Shown: in pieces, positions 16,218 to 24,612 of the stretch | Numbering within the stretch: position 1 is the first letter of the stretch | How the letters are laid out: every line of letters starts with the position of its first letter | Assembly: GCF_900113485.1 (NCBI RefSeq) | Contig: NZ_FOPM01000014.1 | Location: 75,863-114,344, forward strand | DNA length: 38,482 nt | Direction of reading: 5' to 3' | Source: Methylobacterium gossipiicola | Lineage (GTDB): Bacteria > Pseudomonadota > Alphaproteobacteria > Rhizobiales > Beijerinckiaceae | Notes under the pieces: model-generated | What the model was told of the DNA's origin: nothing | The model's database searches: none | Seen by the model: the letters and a program-made list of their open reading frames with translations, nothing else | Translations under genes and position numbers: made by a program

Positions 16218-17273
16218 CTACTTCAGGTTGGCCCGCTCGGACGCCATCTGCTCGGCGCGCTTGCGCTCGTCCGGCGTCAGGTCCGTGAGATTCTGGTCGA
16301 GCCAGTCGTCGGAGAGCCCCTGCGCGGCGGCGGCGAGGTTCCAGGCGGCGGCCTCGACGGTGTTCTTCGGCAGGCCACGTCCGGAGGCATAGAGCCGGGC
16401 GACGCGGTTCTGCGCGATGGCATTGCCGCGCGAAGCCGCGTGGAGGAAGTAGCGCGCCGCCCGGCCCTCGTCCTTCGCGACGCCGGTCCCGTTGAACAGC
16501 AGGATGGCGAACTCGACCTCGCCGGCCAGATCCCCGTTGTCGGCGGCCCGGCGAAACAGGTCGGCGGCTTTCGCCGGATCCTTCGGCACGCCGCGGCCCT
16601 GGAGGTAGAGCACGCCGAGATCGTGCTGGGCGGCGCTGATCTCGCCGTCGGCGGCTTTCTGGAACAGGGTCGCGGCCCGGGCCTGATCGTCGTCCTTGCC
16701 GGTGCCGAGGAGGATCAGCGCGAGGTTGTAGGAGGCAGTGGCGTCGCCCTTGGCGGAGGCCTGTTCCAGCCACTTCCGGCCGGCTTTCAGGTCCTTCGGG
16801 CCGCCGCGTCCGTCAATGGACATGAGGCCGAGGGACGCCATAGCGTTGACGTCGCCCTGCGCAGCGGCGAGGCGGTACCATTCGGCCGCCTTCACCGGAT
16901 CCTGCTTGACGCCCAGGCCCTGATTGTAGAGCTCGCCCAGCAGCGTCATCGCGGCGGCGTCCTTGGGGTTGGCCGTCAGCCGCTTCGTCGCCTCGCGAAA
17001 CGCCGTGGTGTACTGGCCGCGCTGATAGGCGCCGAAGGCGATGTCGGCATCCTTGTTGGTCGTGCGCGGGCGCGCGCCGATGAAGCCGGGGGTGTAGGGC
17101 GTCGGCAGCTCCTTGAGCGGCGCGGTGAAGATCTCCTTCGTGGCCGTCTTCGGCAGAGGCGCCTGCGTCGTCGCACCGGGCGCCACGGCGGTCGCCGGGC
17201 TCGGCCCTTGCGCATCGGCCGTGGCCGCCGCGAACATCAGGCCCGCGACGATCGGAGCAGTCGCGAATCTCAC
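16218..17273 (-). CDS. Exported Sel1-repeat protein
   Basis: A 351-residue protein starting at GTG 17273, overlapping the stop of the ThiE-like gene by four bases (GTGA), a hallmark of translational coupling. Residues 1-22 are a signal peptide (RFATAPIVAGLMFAAATADAQ). A Pro/Thr-rich linker follows, then a TPR-like helix pair and about five or six Sel1 repeats from roughly residue 120 to 335 (for example AAEWYRLAAAQGDVNAMASL and AADLFRRAADNGDLAGEVEF). Sel1 proteins are scaffolds in envelope signalling or polysaccharide assembly. Periplasmic location is inferred from the signal peptide. The partner is unknown. Confidence 0.85.
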   Translation of the reverse strand: MRFATAPIVAGLMFAAATADAQGPSPATAVAPGATTQAPLPKTATKEIFTAPLKELPTPYTPGFIGARPRTTNKDADIAFGAYQRGQYTTAFREATKRLTANPKDAAAMTLLGELYNQGLGVKQDPVKAAEWYRLAAAQGDVNAMASLGLMSIDGRGGPKDLKAGRKWLEQASAKGDATASYNLALILLGTGKDDDQARAATLFQKAADGEISAAQHDLGVLYLQGRGVPKDPAKAADLFRRAADNGDLAGEVEFAILLFNGTGVAKDEGRAARYFLHAASRGNAIAQNRVARLYASGRGLPKNTVEAAAWNLAAAAQGLSDDWLDQNLTDLTPDERKRAEQMASERANLK

Positions 17274-17929
17274 GCGGCCTTCCCCGCCGCGTCCACCATT
17301 GCCTGGATCGCGGCGACGTCGGCGCCCTCGCCCATCCAGAGGGCGCTCTCCAACCCGAGGAACTCGGCCCCGGTATCGACCAGGGCCGCCACCTCGCCGG
17401 CCGCGTGCGCCACGGCGATGCAGGGCGTCTCGAAGATCTCGGTCCACCACGCCGCCCGGTCGAGGACCGTCGCGGCATCCGGCGCGACGCCATCGGCGTA
17501 GAGGCCGCCGAACATCACGTAATCGGCCCCCGCCTCGCCGGCTTCCATGGCGGCGTGCTTCTGCTCGTGGCCGCCGGCGCCGAGGATGCGGCCGTCGTCG
17601 AGGCGTTCGCGCAACTCGGCGAGCGCCCCGTCGCGGGGCTTGTCGAGGTGCACGCCATCCGCTCCACCACGGGCGGCGACGCTGACGAGGTCCCCGGAAA
17701 AGCCGGCGCAGGCCACCACAAGGGCCGCGCCGGTGCCCTGCGCGGCCGGGGCCACGCGCTTGACGAGGTTGACGAGGCTGCGCTCGTCGGACGGCGCCAG
17801 CCGGAGGATCACGGCGGCGACGTCACCGGCTGCGCACGCCGCCGTGAGGGCCGCCGCGAGGGTGTCGGCGTCCCCCGCCTCGACCCGGTGCGGAGTCAGG
17901 AGGGCGAGGCGGGTACGGGGCTCGGACAT
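17270..17929 (-). CDS. Thiamine phosphate synthase-like TIM-barrel protein
   Basis: A 219-residue TMP synthase/TenI superfamily protein. Matching blocks are ALVVACAGFSGDLVSVAARGGADGVHLDK, where ThiE has AxxxGADGVHLGQxD, and ADYVMFGGLYADG, where ThiE has ADYIxxGPxFxT. The N-terminal half (LTPHRVEAGD, ILRLAPSDER) is divergent from true ThiE. I therefore keep it as ThiE-like: it may be an active ThiE, a TenI-type protein, or a paralogue with another role. It lies between fba and the Sel1 gene, 26 bases after fba, and is probably co-transcribed. Confidence 0.7.
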   Translation of the reverse strand: MSEPRTRLALLTPHRVEAGDADTLAAALTAACAAGDVAAVILRLAPSDERSLVNLVKRVAPAAQGTGAALVVACAGFSGDLVSVAARGGADGVHLDKPRDGALAELRERLDDGRILGAGGHEQKHAAMEAGEAGADYVMFGGLYADGVAPDAATVLDRAAWWTEIFETPCIAVAHAAGEVAALVDTGAEFLGLESALWMGEGADVAAIQAMVDAAGKAA

Positions 17930-17955
17930 GGACGCTTTCTCGGACGTTGGGGCGC

Positions 17956-19029
17956 TCAGCGCGCCGCGCCGATCTTCGGATCGAGGGAGCCGTTGGCGTA
18001 GCGCTTGGCCATGGCGGCGACGGAGACCGGGCGGATCTTCGAGCCCTGGCCGGCGGTGCCGAACTCTTCGAAGCGCTGGCGGCAGAGCTTCGTCATCGCC
18101 TCCATGGCGGGCTTCAGATACTTGCGCGGATCGAACTCGGCCTTGTTCTCGGCCAGAATCTTCCGGATCTGGCCCGTCATCGCCATGCGGTTGTCGGTGT
18201 CGATGTTGATCTTGCGCACGCCGTGCTTGATGCCGCGCTGGATCTCCTCCACCGGCACGCCCCAGGTCGGCTTCATCTCGCCGCCGTACTGGTTGATGAT
18301 GTCCTGAAGGTCCTGCGGCACCGAGGAGGAGCCGTGCATCACGAGGTGGGTCGTCGGCAGGCGCCGGTGAATCTCCTCAATGACGTTCATGGCTAGCACG
18401 TCGCCATCGGGCTTGCGGGTGAACTTGTAGGCGCCGTGGCTGGTGCCCATGGCGACGGCGAGTGCATCGACCTTGGTGGCCTCCACGAACTTCACCGCCT
18501 CGTCCGGATCGGTCAGAAGCTGATCGTGAGAGAGCACGCCCTCGGCGCCGTGGCCGTCCTCGGCCTCGCCCTGGCCGCTCTCGAGGGAGCCGAGCACGCC
18601 GAGCTCGCCCTCGACCGAGACGCCGGCCCAATGGGCCATCTTGGTGACGTTGCGGGTGATCTCGACGTTGTAGGCGTAGTCGGCCGGGGTCTTGCCGTCG
18701 GCCTTGAGCGACCCGTCCATCATCACCGAGGTGAAGCCGTACTGGATCGCCGTGGCGCAGGTGGCTTCGTCGCTGCCGTGGTCGAGGTGCATGCAGACGG
18801 GAATGTGCGGATAGATCTCGACGAGGCCGTCGATGAGCTTGGCCAGCACGATGTCGTTGGCATAGGCGCGCGCGCCCTTGCTCGCCTGCAGGATGACGGG
18901 CGAATCCGTGGCATCCGCCGCCGCCATGATGGCGAGGCCCTGTTCCATGTTGTTCAGGTTGAATGCCGGCACGCCGTATTCATGCTCGGCGGCATGGTCG
19001 AGGAGCTGCCTCAGGGTGATGCGGGCCAT
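17956..19029 (-). CDS. fba: Class II fructose-bisphosphate aldolase
   Basis: A 357-residue protein of the class II, Calvin-cycle-type subfamily. It interconverts fructose 1,6-bisphosphate with dihydroxyacetone phosphate and glyceraldehyde 3-phosphate. Zn and catalytic residues are visible: CMHLDHGSD (H81, D83, H84), [19 protein letters not shown] and [14 protein letters not shown] 19029 is the only start that fits the family N-terminus ([24 protein letters not shown]). The 86-base gap to pgk and the same orientation suggest a gap-pgk-fba transcript for lower glycolysis and gluconeogenesis. Confidence 0.96.
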   Translation of the reverse strand: MARITLRQLLDHAAEHEYGVPAFNLNNMEQGLAIMAAADATDSPVILQASKGARAYANDIVLAKLIDGLVEIYPHIPVCMHLDHGSDEATCATAIQYGFTSVMMDGSLKADGKTPADYAYNVEITRNVTKMAHWAGVSVEGELGVLGSLESGQGEAEDGHGAEGVLSHDQLLTDPDEAVKFVEATKVDALAVAMGTSHGAYKFTRKPDGDVLAMNVIEEIHRRLPTTHLVMHGSSSVPQDLQDIINQYGGEMKPTWGVPVEEIQRGIKHGVRKINIDTDNRMAMTGQIRKILAENKAEFDPRKYLKPAMEAMTKLCRQRFEEFGTAGQGSKIRPVSVAAMAKRYANGSLDPKIGAAR

Positions 19030-19115
19030 GGGTTTCTCCACACGATGAGGTCGGCTCCCCGGGGGGCCGTCCGTTAGGGTCGGTTCGTCCTCGCGGACGG
19101 TCGGCGGTGCGACGA

Positions 19116-20318
19116 TCAGGCTTTGGCGCGAAGGGCCTCGACGCCGGGCAACTCCTTGCCTTCCAGCCATTCGAGGAAGGCGCCGCCGGCGGTGGAGACG
19201 TATGAGAACGTCTCGCCGACGCCGGCATGGTTGAGGGCCGCCACGGTATCGCCGCCGCCGGCCACGGAGACCAGCTTGCCGGAAGCCGTCTGCTCGGCGG
19301 CGTGCTTGGCCGCCGCCACGGTGGCGGCGTCGAACGGCGTAAGCTCGAACGCACCCAGCGGGCCGTTCCAGACCAGGGTCGCGGCCGCGTCGATGGCGGC
19401 GTTGATCTCCGCCACCGTCGCGGGGCCGGCGTCGAGGATCATGCCGCCCTCGGGCACGGCATCGACCGCGACGGTCTCGTGGGCGGCGTTCGCTTTGAAT
19501 TCCGAGGCGACGACGGCGTCCACGGGCAGGATAATACGGCAATTGGCGGCTTTGGCCGCCGCGACGATGCGCTGGGCGGTCTCGGCGAGATCCTTCTCGC
19601 AGAGCGACTTGCCGACGCCGAGGCCCTGCGCGTGCAGGAAGGTGTTGGCCATGCCACCGCCGATGACGAGCATGTCGACCTTGGCGACGAGGTTCTGCAG
19701 CAGGTCGATCTTCGACGAGACCTTGGCGCCGCCGACGAGGGCGATCACCGGGCGGGCGGGAGCTTCGAGCCCCTTGGTGAGGGCGTCGAGTTCGGCCTGC
19801 ATCAGGCGCCCGGCATAGGCCGGCAGCACATGGGCGAGACCTTCCGTGGAGGCGTGGGCCCGGTGCGCGGCGGAGAACGCCTCGTTGACGAAGAGGTCGC
19901 CGTTGGCGGCGAGGTCTCGGGTGAAGGCCGGGTCGTTCTTCTCTTCGCCCGCATGGAAGCGGGTGTTCTCCAGAAGCAGCACGTCGCCGTCGTTGAGGGC
20001 CGCCACGGCCTCGGCGGCGGCGGGGCCGACGCAATCCTCCGCGAAGGCCACCGGACGGCCGAGATGCTCGGCGATGGCCGAAACGACGGGCTTCAGGGAC
20101 TCGCTCGCCACCGGCTTGCCCTTGGGGCGCCCGAAATGGGCGAGCAGCACGACCCGCCCGCCGGCATCCGCGATCTCCCGGATCGTCGGCACCACGCGTT
20201 CGATGCGGGTTGCGTCCGTCACCCGGCCGGCTTCCATGGGAACGTTGACGTCCACGCGCAGCAGCACGCGCTTGCCCTTGAGGGCACCGGCATCGTCGAG
20301 GGTACGGAAAGCGGTCAT
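19116..20318 (-). CDS. pgk: Phosphoglycerate kinase
   Basis: A 400-residue, full-length enzyme. It transfers phosphate between 1,3-bisphosphoglycerate and ADP. The substrate-binding N-domain has [20 protein letters not shown] and [15 protein letters not shown]. The hinge and nucleotide domain show [28 protein letters not shown] and [14 protein letters not shown] 20318 is the family start. It lies between a small membrane protein gene and fba in a minus-strand run starting with gap. Confidence 0.97.
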   Translation of the reverse strand: MTAFRTLDDAGALKGKRVLLRVDVNVPMEAGRVTDATRIERVVPTIREIADAGGRVVLLAHFGRPKGKPVASESLKPVVSAIAEHLGRPVAFAEDCVGPAAAEAVAALNDGDVLLLENTRFHAGEEKNDPAFTRDLAANGDLFVNEAFSAAHRAHASTEGLAHVLPAYAGRLMQAELDALTKGLEAPARPVIALVGGAKVSSKIDLLQNLVAKVDMLVIGGGMANTFLHAQGLGVGKSLCEKDLAETAQRIVAAAKAANCRIILPVDAVVASEFKANAAHETVAVDAVPEGGMILDAGPATVAEINAAIDAAATLVWNGPLGAFELTPFDAATVAAAKHAAEQTASGKLVSVAGGGDTVAALNHAGVGETFSYVSTAGGAFLEWLEGKELPGVEALRAKA

Positions 20319-20362
20319 CGGGGCTCGGCGTCTCGGTTCGGGCTGGATATCGAAAGAGCGGA

Positions 20363-20794
20363 TCAGCGCTGCGGGATCAGCGCGTCGAGGTGGAGGCGCT
20401 GGGCCGCAACGGTGAGCGCCACCGTCAGCACGGCGGTGATGATTGCCGTCAGCACCAGGGCGCCGGAGCCGGGCAGGCCACGGGTCCGGTCGGCGACGGC
20501 GCGGACTTCGCTGCGCAGGGCCGAGAGGTCGGTCTGGCGCGCCGCTTCGTTCATGCGGGCCGCCGCCCCTTCGAGCTTCTCTTCCATGCGCGAGAGCAGG
20601 GCCTCGGAGCGAGCGTATTTGTCCTCGATCCGCGCGCACTTGTCTTCGATCCGGGCGAGCTGATCACCGCCCGGAGTCGCCTCGACCTTACCGACGACCG
20701 CCGGCACGGGAGCCGGTGTCGCCGACGCCGGACCACCGGTGCCGCTCGGTGTGCCGGGGATGAAGTCGCGTCCAGCGGGGGAGGTCTCTGTCAT
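20363..20794 (-). CDS. Coiled-coil, C-terminally anchored membrane protein of unknown function
   Basis: A 143-residue protein. ATG 20794 is preferred to GTG 20803 because an AAGG element lies about 11 bases upstream of the ATG. There is a Pro/Gly/Thr-rich disordered N-terminus (residues about 1-40) and a charged heptad-rich coiled coil (about 45-100: [39 protein letters not shown]). A single membrane segment follows (about 108-130: [20 protein letters not shown]) with a short C-terminal tail. The architecture suggests a tail-anchored inner-membrane protein with a cytoplasmic coil. I recognise no family. Placement between gap and pgk, 51 and 44 bases away, is unusual. Confidence 0.75.
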   Translation of the reverse strand: MTETSPAGRDFIPGTPSGTGGPASATPAPVPAVVGKVEATPGGDQLARIEDKCARIEDKYARSEALLSRMEEKLEGAAARMNEAARQTDLSALRSEVRAVADRTRGLPGSGALVLTAIITAVLTVALTVAAQRLHLDALIPQR

Positions 20795-20845
20795 CTCGGG
20801 CACACCTTGTTGTCGGAGAGCGGGCGATCCGTCGGGCGGTCTCGG

Positions 20846-21853
20846 TCAGATCAGCTTGCCGAGGGCCACGGCCGTGTCGGCCATGCGGTTCGAGAAGCCC
20901 CATTCGTTGTCGTACCAGGCGAGAATGCGCACGAACGTGCCGTCCATCACCTTGGTCTGGTCGAGGTGGAAGGTGGAGGAGTGCGGGTCGTGGTTGAAGT
21001 CGATGGAGACGTTGGGCTGGTCCGTGTAGCCCAGCACGCCCTTGAGCGGGCCGTCGGCGGCGGCCCGGATGGCGCCGTTGATCTCGTCCACGGTGGTGGC
21101 GCGCTTGGCGGTGAACACGAGGTCCACGGCCGACACGTTGGGGGTCGGCACGCGGATCGACGTGCCGTCGAGCTTACCCTTCAGTTCCGGCAGCACGAGG
21201 CCGACGGCCTTGGCGGCACCCGTGGAGGTCGGGATCATCGACAGGGCGGCGGCGCGCGCCCGGTAGAGGTCCTTATGCATCTGGTCCAGCGACGGCTGGT
21301 CGTTGGTGTAGGAGTGGATCGTGGTCATGAAGCCGCGCTCGATCCCCACGAGATCGTTGAGCACCTTGGCCACCGGCACGAGACAGTTCGTGGTGCAGGA
21401 GGCGTTGGAGATCACGAGGTGATCGGCCGTCAGGTCCTGATGGTTGATGCCGTACACCACGGTGAGGTCGGCGTTGTCGGCGGGGGCCGACACGATGACG
21501 CGCTTGGCGCCGGCGTCGAGGTGGGCCTTGGCCTTGTCCTTCGAGGTGAAGATGCCGGTGCATTCCAGCGCGATGTCGACGCCGAGTTCACGGTGCGGCA
21601 GCTCGGCCGGATTGCGCACGGCGGTGACGCGGATGCGCTGGCCGTCGACCACGATGAACTCGCCGTCCACCTCGACCTTGGCGTTGAAGCGGCCGTGGAT
21701 CGAATCGAAGCGCAGGAGGTGGGCATTGGTCTCGACGGGGCCGAGATCGTTGATGGCCACCACCTCGATGTCCTTGCGGCCGGACTCGTGGATGGCGCGC
21801 AGCACGTTGCGGCCGATACGTCCGAACCCGTTGATGGCGACTTTCACCGACAC
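20846..21853 (-). CDS. gap: Glyceraldehyde-3-phosphate dehydrogenase, type I
   Basis: A 335-residue GAPDH. The NAD-binding start is [18 protein letters not shown], and D36 in AINDLG favours NAD over NADP. The catalytic pair is C153 (SNASCTTNC) and H180 (TTIHSYTND). The phosphate-site residues STGAAKAVG and [12 protein letters not shown] are intact. It oxidatively phosphorylates glyceraldehyde 3-phosphate. It is the first gene of the minus-strand gap-pgk-fba run. In many related genomes tkt lies just upstream of gap; here it is absent and a long non-coding leader region is found instead. Confidence 0.97.
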   Translation of the reverse strand: MSVKVAINGFGRIGRNVLRAIHESGRKDIEVVAINDLGPVETNAHLLRFDSIHGRFNAKVEVDGEFIVVDGQRIRVTAVRNPAELPHRELGVDIALECTGIFTSKDKAKAHLDAGAKRVIVSAPADNADLTVVYGINHQDLTADHLVISNASCTTNCLVPVAKVLNDLVGIERGFMTTIHSYTNDQPSLDQMHKDLYRARAAALSMIPTSTGAAKAVGLVLPELKGKLDGTSIRVPTPNVSAVDLVFTAKRATTVDEINGAIRAAADGPLKGVLGYTDQPNVSIDFNHDPHSSTFHLDQTKVMDGTFVRILAWYDNEWGFSNRMADTAVALGKLI

Positions 21854-22270
21854 GGCGTGAACCCTTCCCTTGAAACGGACACCACCCCGGCGGCGTCCTC
21901 CAGCATGGAGACCGGGGTGAGAGTCCCCGATCTGTCGCCCGCACTGCGCGAATCCAGGTTGAACGCGCGATGAATTGCGGTCGCCGTCCGGCCATTCGGG
22001 ATCGTCCGGAATTCGGAGGATGCGCGCGAGGGGCCTGAACGTGTCACGGAATGCGAGATCCGATTGGCGGGCGGCCGGTCTCTAGCATGAGGGTCTGGCG
22101 TGGCAAAGGTCGCGCCGGAGGAACGCGTTGAAGTGTCATCATCTTCGGTGTGCATGGTCGTCGCCCGAATCCTTCGGTGCAGCCGTCGATCTGCGCCTGT
22201 GCTCGGACGGTTGCCTTATGGTATCGGAGCCCTGTTGGGTTGCCCGGACTGGCCGGGGGAGGCGTGTTTC
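21854..22270. other. Divergent intergenic region between gap and the DUF4164 gene
   Basis: About 417 bases with no convincing gene. It holds a candidate minus-strand promoter for gap near 22079-22106 and a good ribosome-binding site (GGGGGAGG) for the plus-strand DUF4164 gene just before 22271. No clear plus-strand promoter was recognised. Confidence 0.5.
22079..22106 (-). promoter_or_regulatory. Candidate sigma-70 promoter for gap
   Basis: On the minus strand TTGCCA (22106-22101) and TAGAGA (22084-22079) are separated by 16 bases. This would give a leader of about 220 bases before gap. The match is moderate only. Confidence 0.35.
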
Positions 22271-22552
22271 GTGAGCAAGGCCATCGACGATGCTCTCCTG
22301 CAACTGACGACGGCCCTCACGCGCCTCGAAGCGGCGGTGGGACAGCGATTCGAAGCCGAGCGCGATCCGGGGGACCTCGAAACCGAGCTCGCGATCATGG
22401 CCGAGGACCGCGCCCGCCTCGCCGCCGAGCTCGACGCCGCCAGCGCCCGCCTCGCGACGGTGGAGGCGGCCACCGACGATGTCGGGCGCCGGCTCGGCCG
22501 GGCCATCGCGACCGTGGAGGGCGTGCTGGTTCCCTCCGGCCGCCCGCGCTAG
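22271..22552 (+). CDS. DUF4164-type small coiled-coil protein
   Basis: A 93-residue protein started at GTG 22271, chosen because GGGGGAGG lies nine or ten bases upstream and the preceding in-frame sequence is not protein-like. The sequence is one long amphipathic helix (LLQLTTALTRLEAAVGQRFE, ELAIMAEDRARLAAELDAAS), as expected for the small DUF4164 proteins found directly before zapA in Hyphomicrobiales. It is 30 bases from zapA and likely co-transcribed. A cell-division-related role is guilt by association only. Confidence 0.75.
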   Translation: MSKAIDDALLQLTTALTRLEAAVGQRFEAERDPGDLETELAIMAEDRARLAAELDAASARLATVEAATDDVGRRLGRAIATVEGVLVPSGRPR

Positions 22553-22582
22553 CCTGTCCGACCCGCCCGACCCGAAGGCCCG

Positions 22583-22942
22583 ATGCCCCAGATCAACGTC
22601 ACCATCGACGGCAAGACCTACCGGATGGCCTGCGCCGAGGGCGACGAGCCGCACCTCACCGCCCTGGCGAGCGGCCTCGATGCCCGCATCGTCGGCATGC
22701 GCCGGTCGTTCGGTGAGATCGGCGACATGCGCCTGCACGTCATGGCGGCGCTGATGCAGGCCGACGAACTCGATGAGACCAACCGCAGGCTCGCCGCTTT
22801 GGAGGCTGAGACCGCTGCCCTGCGCGAACGGGTGGACGCCGCCGACACGGAGCGCGCCGAGGAAGAGGCCCGCACCGCCGATGCCCTCGGGCGATGCGCG
22901 GAGCGCCTGGAGCGGCTGACGAAGTCGCTTTCGGCGGGGTAA
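22583..22942 (+). CDS. zapA: Cell division protein ZapA
   Basis: A 119-residue protein. Residues 1 to about 50 match the ZapA globular head (INVTIDGKTYRMACAEGDEPHLTALASGLD). A long coiled coil with an Ala/Glu/Arg-rich tail follows. ZapA tetramers bind and bundle FtsZ at midcell. The synteny DUF4164-zapA-6S RNA-5-FCL is conserved in alphaproteobacteria and supports the call. Confidence 0.88.
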   Translation: MPQINVTIDGKTYRMACAEGDEPHLTALASGLDARIVGMRRSFGEIGDMRLHVMAALMQADELDETNRRLAALEAETAALRERVDAADTERAEEEARTADALGRCAERLERLTKSLSAG

Positions 22943-22989
22943 ATCCCTCGGCTCCCCCTGGCGTCGGCCGCGGGCCATCGCTACATTGC

Positions 22990-23110
22990 GTCGGCGGGGC
23001 TGCCGCGTTCGTCAGGAGAACTTTCCCCGGGGCCTTATCGACTCCCCAGGGAGCTGTCCCTGGCCCTGTCCCTGGACTCGGCCAACACGGCGCCCACCTA
23101 CACTGTAGGT
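22990..23110 (+). ncRNA. ssrS: Candidate 6S RNA
   Basis: The gap between zapA and the 5-FCL gene is the classical location of 6S RNA, which binds sigma-70 RNA polymerase. The sequence can form a closing stem, GGGC-T-GCCG (22997-23005) with CGGCGCCC (23088-23095), and an apical hairpin CCAGGGA/TCCCTGG (23046-23052 with 23057-23063). Between them is a partly unpaired purine/pyrimidine-rich interior typical of the 6S bubble. A small hairpin ACCTAC-ACT-GTAGGT (23096-23110) followed by TTCCC may end the transcript. The exact ends are estimates. Confidence 0.65.
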
Positions 23111-23139
23111 TTCCCGGGATCGACACTCCAACGGCTCAC

Positions 23140-23730
23140 GTGGCTCCGCACCCCTCTTCCTCCGCTTCCCTGAAAGCGTCCCTCCGCCAAGCCGCCCTCG
23201 GGCGGCGCGATGCCCTCGACCCGGAGGCGCGGCGCGCGGGCGCCCTCGCCATCGCCGATGGGGTGATGGCCATCCCGGACTTGGCCCAGGCCCCCATCGT
23301 CGGCGCCTTCTGGCCGATCCGCAGCGAGGTCGATCCCCGGCCCCTCATCGAGCGCCTGTTCGCCCGAGGCCAGCGCGTCGCCCTGCCGAAGGTGACGCCG
23401 GACGGCCTCGTGTTCCGCGAATGGCGGGTGGGCGAGGCCCTGGTGCGCGGGAGTTTCGGCCTCAGCGAGCCCGACGACAGCCTGCCGCCCCTCGATCCCG
23501 CCGCCCTGATCGTGCCCCTCGCCGCCTACGACATCCGGGGCCACCGCATCGGCTACGGGCGGGGTTACTACGATCAGGCCATCGAGCGCCTGTCGCGCAA
23601 TGGCCCCGTACTGACCATCGGCATCGCCTTCTCGGTGCAGGCCGTAGACGCGGTCCCGGCCGAGGCCCACGACCAACCCCTCGACCATCTCATCACCGAA
23701 GCGGGCCCGGTCTCGCTGACGCGAGCCTGA
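23140..23730 (+). CDS. 5-formyltetrahydrofolate cyclo-ligase
   Basis: A 196-residue enzyme (GTG start 23140) that converts 5-formyl-THF to 5,10-methenyl-THF using ATP. The start is chosen because it follows the 6S RNA and gives normal length. Conserved blocks are LRQAALGRRDALDPEARR, VGAFWPIRSEVDPRPL, VALPKVTPDGL, DPAALIVPLAAYD and the ATP/phosphate loop IGYGRGYYDQAI. Location downstream of the 6S RNA, as with ygfA in many proteobacteria, agrees. Folate one-carbon metabolism is especially important in methylotrophs. Confidence 0.93.
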   Translation: MAPHPSSSASLKASLRQAALGRRDALDPEARRAGALAIADGVMAIPDLAQAPIVGAFWPIRSEVDPRPLIERLFARGQRVALPKVTPDGLVFREWRVGEALVRGSFGLSEPDDSLPPLDPAALIVPLAAYDIRGHRIGYGRGYYDQAIERLSRNGPVLTIGIAFSVQAVDAVPAEAHDQPLDHLITEAGPVSLTRA

Positions 23731-23740
23731 CAGACCCGCC

Positions 23741-24562
23741 ATGCGTCTTCTCTTCCTCGGCGACGTCGTGGGCCGGCCCGGTCGCCATGCGGTCACGGAC
23801 CGCCTGCCGAAACTCCGTCAGCGCTGGCGCCTCGATTGCGTGGTGATCAACGGCGAGAACGCCGCCGGGGGCTTCGGCCTCACGGAAGCCATCTGCGACG
23901 AACTCCTGCAGGCCGGCGCCGATGCGGTGACGCTCGGAAACCATTCGTTCGATCAGCGCGAAGCCCTGGTCTTCATCGCCCGCCAGCCGCGTCTCGTCCG
24001 CCCGGCGAACTACCCGCCCGGCACGCCGGGGCGCGGCGCCACCGTGGTCGAGACGGAAGGGGGCGCCCGCGTCCTCGTCCTCAACGTCATGGGCCGCATC
24101 TACATGGATGCCCTCGACGATCCGTTCGCGGCGGCCGAGCGCGAGTTGACGGCCTGCCCCCTCGGTGAGGTCGCCGATGCGGTCATCGTCGATGTCCACG
24201 CCGAGGCGACGAGCGAGAAGCAGGCCTTCGGCTACTTCCTCGACGGCCGCGCCAGCCTCGTGGTCGGCACCCATACGCACACGCCGACGGCGGATCACCG
24301 CATCCTGCCCGGCGGCACCGCCTACCTCTCGGATGCGGGCATGTGCGGCGATTACGATTCGATCCTCGGCATGCAGAAGGACGAGCCCCTGCGCCGCTTC
24401 CTGCAGAAGACGCCGGGCGCACGCCTCGAAGCCGCGCAAGGGGAGGGTACCTTGAGCGGCCTCGCGGTGGAGACCGACGACCGCACCGGGCTCGCCACGG
24501 GTGTCTGGCCCGTGCGTCTGGGGCCGCACCTCGAAGAAACCTGGCCGCGATCATGGGATTAG
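23741..24562 (+). CDS. YmdB-type metallophosphoesterase (TIGR00282 family)
   Basis: A 273-residue protein of the YmdB family, whose studied Bacillus member hydrolyses 2',3'-cyclic nucleotides and affects biofilm and motility decisions. Metal ligands are visible: D8 (FLGDVVG), E39-N40 (NGENAAGGFG), N67-H68 (LGNHSFD, where most relatives have GNHTWD), VDVHAEATSEK and GTHTHTPTADHRILPGG. It starts 10 bases after the 5-FCL stop and is very probably co-transcribed. That 5-FCL/YmdB pairing is common in alphaproteobacteria. Confidence 0.9.
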   Translation: MRLLFLGDVVGRPGRHAVTDRLPKLRQRWRLDCVVINGENAAGGFGLTEAICDELLQAGADAVTLGNHSFDQREALVFIARQPRLVRPANYPPGTPGRGATVVETEGGARVLVLNVMGRIYMDALDDPFAAAERELTACPLGEVADAVIVDVHAEATSEKQAFGYFLDGRASLVVGTHTHTPTADHRILPGGTAYLSDAGMCGDYDSILGMQKDEPLRRFLQKTPGARLEAAQGEGTLSGLAVETDDRTGLATGVWPVRLGPHLEETWPRSWD

Positions 24563-24612
24563 CCCCGCTTCACGGGGATGACCACGGAGGCGGCTTGATC
24601 GGGAGCGAGGCT

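Noticed and set aside
19227..21973. Two long plus-strand frames opposite pgk, the coiled-coil gene and gap
   Set aside because: Antisense shadows of strongly conserved glycolytic genes.
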